Below are positions 1-11,110 of a DNA stretch of 64,000 bases, piece after piece. The stretch comes from Hymenochaete sp. R1. Lineage: Eukaryota; Basidiomycota; Agaricomycetes; Hymenochaetales; Hymenochaetaceae. Below the pieces are notes generated by a model that did not search any database, was not told where the DNA came from, and saw only the letters and a program-made list of their open reading frames with translations. Numbering within the stretch: the stretch's first letter is position 1; each line of letters starts with the position of its first letter. The position numbers and the translations under genes are program-made. The DNA lies in NCBI GenBank assembly GCA_019400425.1, contig JAFREE010000082.1, positions 1 to 64,000 on the forward strand, in the 5' to 3' direction.

Positions 1-699
1 CTTATTAATTATTGGAGGTCGACGTGAGATGGGTGGGTGGGACCATCTCAAATTTGTATTCGATAGAAATATGTTGTGGGAATTTATGAAAGCGTTTCAA
101 TATATCTCAGGGCTGGCAGCGTTCAGAACGTGGATCCACAGTGTGATTTACAAAGACACTCATATGAAACACTGGACTAGTTTTATGGCAACGATCGACA
201 AGCAGTTTCCTTTTCTGAATGCACCTCTCACTCATCAGCATCAGACACAATAACAACTCGGGTTTTATTTGGAAATACCGTATTGTGTGTGGGCAGTGGC
301 TGACCGTTTGGCTGATTAGGACATTAATAAAAACATAATACAATAAAGTTCGTCAATCGACATCTTGGTCCTGTATCAGAGTTTCATGATCATGATTGAC
401 ATGTATGGTGCCACTGATCAAGTCCAGGCTCCTATTCCAAGTTTCCTTATGATTATATCTAGTACCGGCATTGTTGACGAATTTGAGGCGTGATTGCGCT
501 TTTGGTTGCGAGTTCTTTCTGTGTAGTACGGATTATTCAACCGAGATTTGTCAGGGTTACATACAGAGGGTGTGAAATAAGAAGTGTGTCGCATCGTTTA
601 TTGAAATGGAAATGTGGGAAGATACAAGAACGCTTGCTGAAACGAAGAAAAGAAAAGGAAGCAGAATCCGATACAAACGAGGTCACTTTACCCTTGTCA
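1..699. other. Left-edge intergenic sequence
   Basis: I recognise no gene here. Short open frames lack domains and splice signals. The right part is probably 3' UTR of the F-box/WD40 gene that ends at 700. Confidence 0.5.
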
Positions 700-2895
700 T
701 CAGTCGTCCTCCTCAGATGGCCTAAAGCTCCAAATTTCCATAACAGTCTTCCCCGCCCTCTTACACATAATCACGCATTTATCGTATCGATGCGCCACCT
801 TCCACACTTGCTCAGCTGGGTGCGTCAAGTCGCGCACGTACTCGCCTGTCGTAGAGTCGTAAAGCCGCACGAGGCCGTCGTTTCCGCCTGTAACAAGCCA
901 GTGCTCGTCGAGTTGAAGGGCGGTGACGCTGGAGTCGTGCGCGGCGAGGCGCCGGCATCGGCTGTCGTAGGAGGCTTCTGAGGGTACGAAGGATGTTGAA
1001 GGAGGGAGTTGGAAGATAATAACACGGCCGTCGGAGCCTCCAGTAGCCAGTGTTGTTTCGGTGAGTTGGAGTTGGCAAACTAAGGCAGCGTGCCCCTGGA
1101 GGAGCTGAAGGCATTGGCTGGGATGAATTTGTTAAGAAGACATATTTTAAAATAGAGAACAGAGAACTTACCCATCCACAGGATCCCACAGCCGAACGGT
1201 CGTATCCATGCCGCCCGAAGCAATAAATTGACCATTGAATGCGACGGAATAGATTTGATGGTAATGCCCTTGCAGAACGTGCAGGCACTCTCCAGTGTCG
1301 ATATTCCATAACTGTAGCACAGTTTAGAATATTTTCGTTAAATATCTGAAAATGAATACTTACGCGGCAAGTTGCATCGTAACTACCACTAACAACCTTA
1401 TTGCCACAAACGTCCAAACATCGCACGCTTTCTTCATGTCCTTGAAGCGTTCGAAGAAGTTTCCCCCTTTGAACGTCCCATACGCGCAGGGTGGCATCTC
1501 GCGAACCACTGATTGCAATCGGACGGTTGTGGAGGACGCGTAAGCATCGGATCGTAGATGTGTGACCTTCAAGAACGTAGATACAGTAGCCGGACTTGAC
1601 ATCCCAAACACGAAGTTGCTTATCACAACCACCGCTCACAACCAGAGCACTTGCATTACCCCAACCCTCAGACGCGGAGCAGATATCGCTGGGTTTTGGC
1701 TTTTCGTCAATGGAAGCAACGCGTCTAGTTGATTTAGGTTTATCGAGACCGATGGCAGTACGCAACGAGTCAGGTATATGAAACTCCATCTCGTCTAAAT
1801 CGATGGGGCCAGGAGCGGGCCCGCCTCCAAATTTGTTTATCGCCTCGTTTAGCCATACTCGAGCACCGACGTCCGTGCTCGACCCAACAGGAGATGAGAC
1901 GCCTTCGGCTGCTGGATTAGACGTAGATTGCATGACCTCTGGAGCAGGATCGATCCACTGGCCACCAGCACTGACGAGATTAACCGCCCATACACCACTC
2001 TCATGACCGACGAGTGTACGAGTGAGAACTCCCGAACGAGCGGAGAATACCTGAATTCGGCAGCTTGCCAGACCGACGATAATCCATTCATGATCCAGTG
2101 CAACCGACGTAACTACGCCACCATCGGCAGTTGCTGCAGGTGGTCTATGCTTATTGAGCAATCGACCACATGTGCGCCAGTTCGAGACTAAGTGAGGAGA
2201 TGTCAAGGAGTTTTATGTAGAGCTTTAATGTCAGACTCACTCGTGGTATTCGACTTGATGAAGTGTGATCTGTACGAGAACGGCAGACCTTCAACAGTCC
2301 TAGTTGAACAACCGGGCTTCTGCGCGTCTTCACTACAATCAACCTCTTCGTCATTCACATCCGTGAGCACGGGTTCGCAACCAGGGTAGAACCTGTTGTC
2401 AAACATCGACAACTCGCACATTCGTTTCCACATTGCTTCTTCCCGAAGAAGTTGGTTCCAAAAGCGAGAGACACCACCAGCACGGGCGAGCGTCTTGGGA
2501 TCATCTATATAATCCAGAATGTGCAGGCTGAGCTCGGTGGGCAGGTCTCGGAGAAAATCGCGTTTTAAACGTGGTTCGATGGTCTTTGAAACGAACAAGA
2601 CCTCCGACATGGTGCAGTCCGCAAGGATGGCCGCAAGGTATTGTTGTCTGGCGTATTTTCCACCACTTTTCGAGGCTTGAAACTCGATACGAGATACATG
2701 AGCGACATCATTCGCGCTCGAAGTAGGCACGGTTGACACTGGGCGAGACGGGGCTGGTGTGGGAGGAGCAAAAACGGGTATAAAAACCTTTGACGGATCG
2801 CCCTGTTCGAGCAATGAGCTGGTATCGTTGATAGACATGGTCGAGAGAGACGAAGGGAGGTCGTCAGTGAGCCGGTAACGGTCCATCTCAGACAT
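700..2895 (-). CDS. F-box/WD40-repeat protein (Cdc4/Pop1-like SCF adaptor)
   Basis: Predicted substrate receptor of an SCF ubiquitin ligase. Four exons (2895-2241, 2187-1364, 1311-1172, 1117-700) sum to 2037 nt and encode 678 aa; the introns are 52-54 nt and GT..AG. An F-box (DLPTELSLHILDYIDDP, then SRFWNQLLREEAMWKRMC) lies around residues 105-155. A linker follows, then a C-terminal WD40 propeller with clear repeats, for example LRVWDVKSGYCIYVLEGH, ISGSRDATLRVWDVQRG, SGSYDATCRLWNIDTGE, ASGGMDTTVRLWDPVDG and TGGNDGLVRLYDSTTGE. I chose the ATG at 2895 (MSEMDRYRL) over an in-frame ATG at 3078 because the upstream stretch looks like leader sequence. F-box followed by WD40 is the Cdc4/Fbw7/Met30 architecture. 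Which of these is the orthologue cannot be told by eye. Confidence 0.88.
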
Positions 2896-3470
2896 GTCGG
2901 CGGCGGCGGCAGTGGGAAGAACTTGAAAAGCAGTGGGTGTTGGACGCTGGGGAAGAGAGAAGGTCCAGGGAGATAGCCGAAAGCGGCGGTGAGTTAACAC
3001 GGAACTATTACGTAATTTTGTCGATCCGAACAAATTGACCTTACCTAAAGTTATCGTAGAATGCTGTTGCTCTAACACTCGGAAATCATATGATATGTAC
3101 AGTAATTTATCGAAGCTTTATCGTAGCGTGGAGTGTGGTTTCCTGTCTGACACGAGTCGGTTATATTACATAGTGTACAAGCTAGTTACTCATATTGATT
3201 CGTGGAAGCTTGTTTCAAAACAAAAGTGTGGTCCGAGTAAGTTCATACATGTCATACCATCATTTTTAGTATTGAGAAAGAAAGAGAAAGAGTTAAATTG
3301 ACCAAACACCACCACCCCAAGAAACAAATGACTCATAAAAGCATTACAAAAGTTTTTAGAACTAAGTTCTAAATTGCTCCATCCTACAAAGCATCATTAT
3401 AGCGGTGCCGATATACAATACATGAGCTTGGTGTCAAGAAGAATAAAAGAATGGAACTCACGGTGATCTT
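2896..3470. other. Intergenic, promoter of F-box/WD40 gene
   Basis: Separates the F-box/WD40 start from the 3' end of the cerato-platanin gene on the same strand. I see no further gene or clear element. Confidence 0.5.
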
Positions 3471-3881
3471 TCATTGTCCACACAGAGATGGATCGACTTG
3501 CTCTGAACCAACTTGAACAGAACCGTCAAAGATGGCATTGCCGTTCGTCAGCGTATCGAGAGCCTCTTGGGCGACGTTGAATCCACTGCCCGCGTGATCA
3601 ATTGCAGTCACAAAAATTATGTTGCCTGTATCTTCGAACGTGAGGTTCCAGCAGCTACCGCAGGCAGCGGATCCGAATCCGTTCACCGCGCTCGAACCGC
3701 CGATGTTTGGAAAAGATGGGACGCTTCCAAAAGTGGGGAATTTGTTGACGAGATTGGAACATGTGACGATGTTTAGGCTATTCGACGCATTATCATAGGT
3801 ATTGTCGAAGGAAGCGGGCACAGTCGCAGCGTACGCGGTGCTATAAAAGAGCGTAGAAAGTAAAAACGAAAGGGTGAACAT
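3471..3881 (-). CDS. Cerato-platanin family secreted protein
   Basis: Small secreted cysteine-rich protein of 136 aa in one exon. The first 18 residues form a signal peptide (MFTLSFLLSTLFYSTAYA). The mature part carries the family's hallmarks: TYDNASNSL near the N-terminus, FGSVPSFPNIGG, CGSCWNLTF, VTAIDHAGSGFNVA and a terminal Cys in SLCGQ. Four cysteines are present, as expected for the two disulphides of the fold. Cerato-platanins bind chitin oligomers, self-assemble at surfaces and can act as elicitors in plant-associated fungi. Saprotrophic agarics carry several copies, so a pathogenic role should not be inferred. A TATA-like box lies about 75 bp upstream. Confidence 0.95.
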   Translation of the reverse strand: MFTLSFLLSTLFYSTAYAATVPASFDNTYDNASNSLNIVTCSNLVNKFPTFGSVPSFPNIGGSSAVNGFGSAACGSCWNLTFEDTGNIIFVTAIDHAGSGFNVAQEALDTLTNGNAIFDGSVQVGSEQVDPSLCGQ

Positions 3882-3955
3882 TTTGAGGAGCTTTCGTCAA
3901 GATACGTGGAAGATCCGATATTGGAGTATGATCACTTCTGTCTCTTTTCCAGTCC

Positions 3956-3963
3956 CTTTTATA
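3956..3963 (-). promoter_or_regulatory. TATA box of cerato-platanin gene
   Basis: Read on the minus strand this is TATAAAAG, about 75 bp upstream of the ATG at 3881. This suits a strongly inducible secreted-protein gene. Confidence 0.55.
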
Positions 3964-4739
3964 CGTCAGTGCACGTACAAGGATGGCATCGTTGTCTACG
4001 ATCTTATTAATAGACACGGTCACAAACGAGATATACCCGCCGAATGCAATGCGCTAAAAAGCAGTGGAAGTCGGGTCTGGTGACATCTGATTTCCCCCTC
4101 GTCGGCTAACAAACCTGGACAGCGTGTGCGCCAAGATATCTGTCGGGATCAAATTGAGAAGGTTTAAACTTGGATAAAATGAATGAAGGCAACACTCACG
4201 TCCGGATTCATAGGAGTTGCCGAGCTATATCTAGCACGAAGAGTTCCAGAGTGAAAGTGAAGACATCGTTTGCGAAGTTTGTCCGGAGTCATAGCGAAAG
4301 GTAAGGTCAAGGTGCCGCAAATAGAAATGAGCACAGTCAAAGCGAGTTCCCAATTGAATCCTAGAAGCAAAATCAACATAGCTCCATGTGGTTAATGTGG
4401 GTGGAGGTGAGCGAGCTGCGAAGGACTTACAACTCAAGAGTGACATCGAGGCGAAGGAAGGAAAGGTTATAAGTTACGTCAGCTATATTTATTATGTAAT
4501 ATACGACCGTCAGCCACTCGCCCGGCTGTGTGCCGTCGTCAACGCGCAACACACACTTGAAAACCGCCTGAACTTGTCCTCAACTTTTCGTCTCTTTGCA
4601 TCGCACAATCAACATCGGCACCCCCTGCCGATAAAGGACGTGTTAAAAGAGCTCGATCCTTGATACTCTTACATTCTCGGCCTCCTTTCTTTCTTTCTTT
4701 CTTTCTTTACGACCTAAACGGCTCCCTTAATTCACAACC
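3964..4739. other. Divergent intergenic region with (TTTC)n run
   Basis: Lies between the divergent cerato-platanin and dynamin genes. A TTTC tetranucleotide repeat at about 4687-4708 sits in the probable 5' UTR of the dynamin gene, just before its ATG. A minus-strand frame at about 4164-4446 has a hydrophobic stretch, but I could not splice it into a coherent gene. Confidence 0.5.
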
Positions 4740-7459
4740 ATGGCCATGGACGCGGAGCTCATAAGTCTTGTCAACAAACTCCAGGACACGTTCAGCAACC
4801 TCGGTAAGTACGTTTTAACGTAAATGAAATTACTTTCTAATTTTGTTCTGCTGCAGGTGGGGAGCTGGACATGCCACAAATTGCTGTGGTGTGTAGAACA
4901 TACTGAACTTGGGTTGAACCTCTTCTTGACGCGACTTGCTTTCAAAGGTCGGAAGCCAATCTGCAGGCAAATCAAGTGTCCTGGAAACGTGCGTTGCCTT
5001 TATACACCCTCCATTATATGATTGATCTATTATTTTCAGCATCGTCGGAAGAGACTTCTTACCCCGAGGTTCGGGGATCGTTACACGCCGTCCCCTTATT
5101 CTCCAACTCATACACACAACTTCGCCGGATTCCCAAGGAAATGCGGAGTGGGGGGAATTCTTACATGTCCAGAAAAAGTTCACCGATTTCGACGACATTC
5201 GATCTGAGATAGAGCAGGAGACGCTAAGGGTGGCTGGTCAGAATAAGGGTATTAGTAAACTACCCATTAGCTTGCGCATTTACAGCCCAAATGTCCTCGA
5301 CCTCACTTTGGTGGATCTTCCGGGACTGACAAAGATTCCTGTCGGAGACCAACCCTCGGATATCGAAAAGCAGATTCGGAGTCTTGTCCAGGACTATATC
5401 TCGAAAGAGAACTGCGTCATTCTTTCGGTTTCTCCGGCAAATGTTGATCTTGCTAACTCAGAGTCTCTCAAGCTGGCTCGACAAGTTGACCCACAAGGGC
5501 GGAGGACGATCGGTGTACTTACCAAGCTTGACTTGATGGATGCCGGCACAAATGCCCTCGACGTTTTGACAGGACGTATTTACCCCCTAAAATTGGGTTT
5601 CATTGGGGTAGTCAATCGGTCACAGCAGGATATCAACACGAACAAGAGCATGCAAGAAGCTCTGGATAGTGAGATGGACTTCTTCAAAGCACATCCTGCG
5701 TACCGTAATATCGCGCATAAATGTGGCACGAGGTACCTTGCGCGTACGCTCAATCAAGTCCTCATGAACCACATCCGCGACAAGCTTCCAGATATGAAAG
5801 CCCGCCTGAACACTCTCATGGGTCAGACGCAGCAAGAACTTAATGCCTTTGGCGATGCAGCTGTATTCGGAGATATCAACTCTCAAGGCTCCCTGGTTCT
5901 CCGCCTAATGACGCAGTTCGCGCGAGACTTCGTCGCAAGCATCGAAGGCACGTCTCTGGATATATCGACGAAAGAGCTGTGTGGAGGGGCGCGGATCTAC
6001 TACATTTTCAATGATGTGTTCGGTCATGCGCTCCATTCAATTGACTCGACATCCGGTCTTGAATTGCAAGATATCAGGACGGCGATCCGAAACTCAACTG
6101 GTCCTAGGCCAAGCTTGTTCGTTCCGGAAGTAGCGTTTGAGATACTCGTGAAACCCCAAATCAAACTCTTGGAGGCGCCGGCGTTAAGATGTGTAGAACT
6201 CGTATACGAAGAACTTGTTAGGATATGCCACAACTGCACAAGCACGGTGAGCTAGGCTATTTCTATTAGCATAGTGCGTCTCTGATTCGATTAAAGGAAT
6301 TACAACGATTTCCGAGACTACACGCACAAATAATTGATGTTGTTTCGGAACTGTTGCGGGAGCGATTAGGACCTACAACCGAGTACACGCAAAGCTTAAT
6401 CTCTATCCAGGCTGCATATATCAACACCAACCATCCAGCATTTGTAGGATCAGTAGCAGCAAGTCGACAGCAGAACAGCTCGCCAGCAGTTGTCAGAAAG
6501 GCACTTCCACAACGCGTAAGTCGCATTTCTGTCAGCTTAGTATATGTCACTCAACCATGCATTAGCCCGCTTCCGCGGAACCCATCAACGGACTACTATC
6601 TCCAGAAGATGAAGAGGACGATACGGAAAGTGGTTCAGCTACTGTCGGCTCAGCTCGATCCGTCTCGGCCACTACAGTCCATGAACGCGGCAAAAACCCG
6701 TCATCAGCGCCAACGACGTCTTCAACTATGATGACCGCTACTCGGCAATCTCGTTCTCACCATCATCACCACCACCACAACGACTCGCGTCGTTCATCAT
6801 CAACGAATCCAGGATCGAGTTCAACTGTCGGTAATGCAAAGGATACATTCCTCACATATTTCTTTGGCCAGGGAGATAATAGCTCTGGAATGCCTAATGG
6901 ACCTGCTGTTTCTGGACCAGTGCCAAGTGCTGGATTATCTGCCGCCATGTCCTCGGGCGTGACACCGAGCGGAAGGGATACGCAACAGCCTTCAGCCCCG
7001 AATGGGCTCCTAGCGAGCAGAACGTCTGCGGACGCAAGCAGCGCCGCGTACGATATGAAGAGTTTGGGCAAGCATATCGAAGCTGTAAGTCTCATGTATG
7101 CTAATAAGGTCCCTAACTCACAAATATTACAGATTCCCGCGCATGGAGAACTGATGATGACTCAACGCGAGGAGATGGAAACGCTGCTCATCCGAAACCT
7201 CATCTCGAATTACTTTACCATCACTCGTCAAACGATCCAAGACCTCGTCCCGAAAGCTGTCATGCACTTTCTTGTGAATAACTCGTCACAACAAGTGCAG
7301 AACCGCCTCGTCGCTTCGTTATACAAGCCGGATCTATTCCAGAGTCTCTTGAATGAAGACGAAACTATTGTAGCAGAACGTGCACGCGTCAAGGCTCTAC
7401 TCGACGCTTACAAGGACGCATTCAAAACGCTTTCTGAAGTGAATTTGAAGGCTTCGTAA
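4740..7459 (+). CDS. dnm1: Dynamin-related GTPase Dnm1 (mitochondrial/peroxisomal fission)
   Basis: Large GTPase that assembles on mitochondria and peroxisomes and drives fission. Seven exons (4740-4803, 4857-4888, 4948-4988, 5040-6246, 6297-6515, 6566-7084, 7133-7459) sum to 2409 nt, 802 aa. The P-loop GSQSAGKS is at residues 34-41, followed by GRDFLPRGSGIVTRRPLI, the DLPG switch motif in VDLPGLTKIPVGDQ, and TKLDLMDAGTNA. The middle domain is strongly Dnm1-like (KELCGGARIYYIFNDVFG, RNSTGPRPSLFVPEVAFE). The variable insert is Ser/Thr-rich, has a run of seven His, and is followed by FLTYFFGQ, a landmark that favours Dnm1 over Vps1. A GTPase effector domain ends the protein. The three short first exons split the P-loop region. 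Confidence 0.95.
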
Positions 7460-7958
7460 TATCTCTAGATTGTAGCTGGTTTTTGCGAATCTGCTTTTTA
7501 CGATACACGAAATGTTTCATAATCGCACGCCCCTCTCGATTCTTTTCTTGATAGATACCTTGCATATCGCTTTGGTCTTTTTGGTAGGAGTACGAAAGTA
7601 TGATGCCCGGATAGTGTTTTTGGATGTCTAGATTATGATTCATTCTGCAATGCATGTCTAATATGTACAGGATGAACGATGTAGAAAATCAAAGAAAGAA
7701 TGCAGCCTATGAGTCCCTCATGCAAAACAAATGATGCCATAAAAGCAGTGTACGAACGTAAAGAAAAGCAACTGTCATCAAGTGCGATATAATCCTGCCA
7801 TCGAGTGAGAAGACGGTGGTAGATTAAGGCAGAGCGCAAGCGCTATCTTAAATAGGAATCACTATCATGCTTTTCGTAGGCAGTCGCCAACAGATCCAGG
7901 AGTCGTCTAGAATCTTGAAAAAGGGATGGAAATAATTGATGATCGAAGAGGAATTCGA
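7460..7958. other. Convergent 3' intergenic region
   Basis: 3' UTRs of dnm1 (+) and the BCS1-like gene (-). Nothing else was recognised. Confidence 0.5.
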
Positions 7959-10900
7959 TCAAGTCGCTGGTGTCTCCGTGATCGTTTCCGTGACCGTTTG
8001 CTCGGCCTGCTCGCTAGCTTCGCTTTCAGTATTCTCGTTAGTACACGTTGATGCGTCACGCTTGACGTTGACCCATTTCGTTGAAGCAGGCGCAGCTTGG
8101 CTGTTCTCAGTCGTCGTAGCAGTGTCGACAAATTTTTCGATCTCCTCATCCGTTGTCATGCTTTCTTCAGTGTCGGCCTCGATACCCGAGCCATCGTAGT
8201 CTGATGGGCTAGATGACTCGCCAGAGTCGGTGGTTACGGGAGGGGAGGCGTCTTTAGTTGTTAACTCTGAGGACGAGGAAGCTAAGACTTTTTCGATTGA
8301 ACGCTTCTCCGACCGTAGAGTTCTTACGGGAGTGTCTTTCTTGGTCTTTTCGTTGGTACCCTTTGGAACATAGAATCAATGTGTTATCACTTAATCGCTT
8401 ACATGAACCACTAACCTCTTTGGCAGCCTTTTCTTCCTTTGCCTTCGCTGCTTTCTCTTCCGCTTCCTTTTTTGCCTTCGCTTCCTTCTGAATGAAGTTT
8501 AGGTGAGAAATAATTTGGATAGAGAACTAGAGGATACGAACCTCTTCCTTCTCCTTTTTCATCCTAGCCTTCAGCTCGCGTTCCTTTACGATCCTTTGAA
8601 AGATATAATCAGATACATGCGGTTTTGGTATGCAAAAAGATCGTGCTCACCATTCTGCGATTTCATCAACACATTCGCGAGGTCGAGTCTTGTTTTTCAG
8701 TAGGAAGCCTTGTAGACTCGCGACGCTCATTTCGTCTTCCGGAATCTGCTGTGCGAAGCGTTTCGCAAGCTCGTCGATCTCCGAGTCTTCCAGTAAGGGA
8801 ACAGCAGTCGACGACGTCCTCCTTCGCATGTTCGGAACCTTACTAGCCTCTTCGTCCGATTTTTCTTTCGCTGCTCGTGAAGGGAAGAAGCATTTAAAGA
8901 TGCCCTCCGCTTGCCACCGAGTTGCGTTCGTAAAGTTGACCCAGACATCCATACGACCAGGTCTGCTCAACGCAGGGTCTAATCGCTCGATATGATTAGT
9001 TGTTGCAAACAGGAGACTAAAATGAATCAATTTCAGAACGTCGTTTGTCAGATAAATGAAAGGGGAATCTTACCGCCCTTCCGCTGCGGCTACACCGTCG
9101 AGCGCATTTAAGAGCCCGCTAAGACTCAGCGTCGAGCCGTCTTGATGCTTGGAAGAGCTCTTTTGCTCAGAGTCTGACGAGGACGAACTATCCGGGGTCC
9201 CGGTCGATTTATCGTCTCGCGAAACAGAGCGGGTAAAAGCAGCGTCAAGATCTTCCAGAAGGAGTATGCATCGCGACGGGACTTGGCCCATCAAAGTGGC
9301 GAGCGTATTGTCGCTCATTCTGCGGGAGCGCTAAGTTAGAAACTCATGAAGCAGACGCGCGAAAGAAGCGAAGCATACCCTTTCGACGACAGACTAACAA
9401 CATAAATGTCGAGCCCGAGCTCACCCGCCATAGAATGAATCAGCGAAGTCTTCCCACTAATTGGTTTTAGACATTGAATCAGCACATCATCCTCGTGTCC
9501 GTTATCATCTCTGACTAACCTTCCGGGCACACCGTGCAGAAGATATCCTCTCCGGAAAGGAATACCTTCGGGTAACGTTAAACGGTAAAGTCAAATTGAA
9601 GTTTACCATCTCAGATCCACGAACCTCTTTCGGCATACCATTCCTCGGACCGTAGAAAATCGCGACAGTCGGCCAGAAGCATGTCTTTAACGCCCGGCTC
9701 CAACACGATCGAACTCATTGGGCGTTTCTGTCGGGCGCCATTCCATCGCCAACACCCGTATCTGGTCGCAGCGTAAGCACGTCAAATTAGCACATCACGA
9801 AGTTGCCCAAAATCTGATACACATACGAATCGGCCATGAATATATGCACACGATGTTCCGCGTCTTTTTCATACTCGCGCTTCGCTTCCAGTACAAGCTT
9901 CTTGATGATGCTGTTATTGCGTGCGACAACACTGTAGAATGATCGATTGAGAAATTTCCGATGAAAGCGAAAGAAGATTTGTCCCCGCACCTGACAGTTA
10001 ACACCGCATAGCCATGATACCCCTGACCTCTCTTGGTGCGCGTTATCTACACAAGTACGCCACTGTTGTTAGCTTGGGATTTATTTTCAAACTCTATTTG
10101 AATTACGGACCCGGAGCCAGTGTCCACGGTAATAAATGGTATGTGTGGTATCTACAATCGTTTCGTTATTTCACACAAAACGCACCTTCAAGAGTGGAGC
10201 TGCATACCTAGACTTGGCATGAAAGAAACCTTCCGTTTCCTCCGACCATGCACCAACTCCTCATCATCCTCGCCCTCCTCCTGATCATCATCGACGTCAC
10301 CAGTGGACGTCTGAGTAATGGAAGTTCGGTTGGACGCCCTTGTTGTGATTTCAAACTCGCGGCTCTGACCCCACGCAGGTTGCTGCAAATGGATAATATA
10401 ATAAGCAAAATGAGGTATCGAAAAAAGGCGGAAGTAAAAAAAGGAGAAAAGACGGAGGTAAGGACAGAGAAAAGGAAGGGCTGAACAGAGTTTCGCCACA
10501 TGTTGCGGAGGTTTTTCCCGCGGGAAGACGCATTCTTCGGCGCCTTCGGGAATTCGGTGCGGGCTTCCCACTCGGACGTCACTTTTGCCCAAGTCCTCTC
10601 GTCCGCATGGCATACTCGTAAACGAATCTCAAACGAACCTTCGACAACCAATGCATTAACCTAAAGGCGTGGCAGTTTGTGTCAATTCGTTTATCTTCTA
10701 TAATGTAAAAGGACGGCAAGCTCACCAGTCATACGGGTAATCTTCCTGGCTGAAGTGGGCAGTGAGAAAGAACGCTACAGGTGGCGTCGGTCAGCTTCCG
10801 GTATCACGGACAAAATATGCGCCAAGCAATGGAAAGCGGGAGAGGAAGAGTGGCAAGTCCAAGGGCGGATGTAGCTTGAGGGAAGCAGAAGCTCACAGTC

Positions 10901-11110
10901 GACAAATCCGTTCCAGGCGGACTTGCTCATCCTTCGCGCAGTCTCGACGGTCCCACCAATGACGACCCATTTCTAGAATACCAGCCCAAGAAAAAAATGA
11001 GCAAGGGTCATCTCACATTGCAGAAAGGCAAGCTTCAGTCTTACAAAAGTATCTTGTATAGAATTCGAGTTGGTTCCAAAGGGAGAGAGCACGGTCTTGA
11101 AGAGTTCCAT
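7959..11110 (-). CDS. BCS1-like AAA ATPase
   Basis: Related to Bcs1, the inner-membrane AAA protein that translocates the Rieske subunit of complex III, but of the divergent type that is multiplied in agarics. Sixteen exons sum to 1989 nt, 662 aa. A short N-terminal membrane segment (about KWVVIGGTVETARR) is followed by a BCS1_N domain (FFLTAHFSQEDYPYDW, QPAWGQSREFEITTR, HWLRITRTKRGQGYHGYAV). The AAA core has Walker A GVPGSGKT near residue 255, Walker B CILLLEDLD near 305, sensor LLFATTNH and RPGRMD. A Ser/Asp-rich insert follows Walker B. The C-terminus is a Lys/Glu coiled stretch plus a Ser/Glu-rich tail. Exon 4 is only 22 nt (10660-10639). The intron after it (10638-10383) is 256 nt, far longer than the others. 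One donor, after LR at 10110, reads GTCCGT and is the weakest splice call. Confidence 0.9.

Noticed and set aside
812..2206. Long minus-strand frame of 464 codons read through introns
   Set aside because: Its last 180 codons are out-of-frame translation of WD40 exons after an unspliced intron. The spliced model gives intact WD repeats.
4164..4446. Minus-strand frame with a hydrophobic segment (LALTVLISICGTLTLPFA)
   Set aside because: Attempts to join it to an upstream start through the visible GTAAGT..TAG intron create a stop codon; no homology recognised.
10208..10651. Minus-strand frame MVVEGSFEIRL... in the BCS1-like locus
   Set aside because: It runs through the 256-nt intron. The neighbouring microexon plus QPAWGQSREFE gives the conserved BCS1_N sequence in the correct frame.
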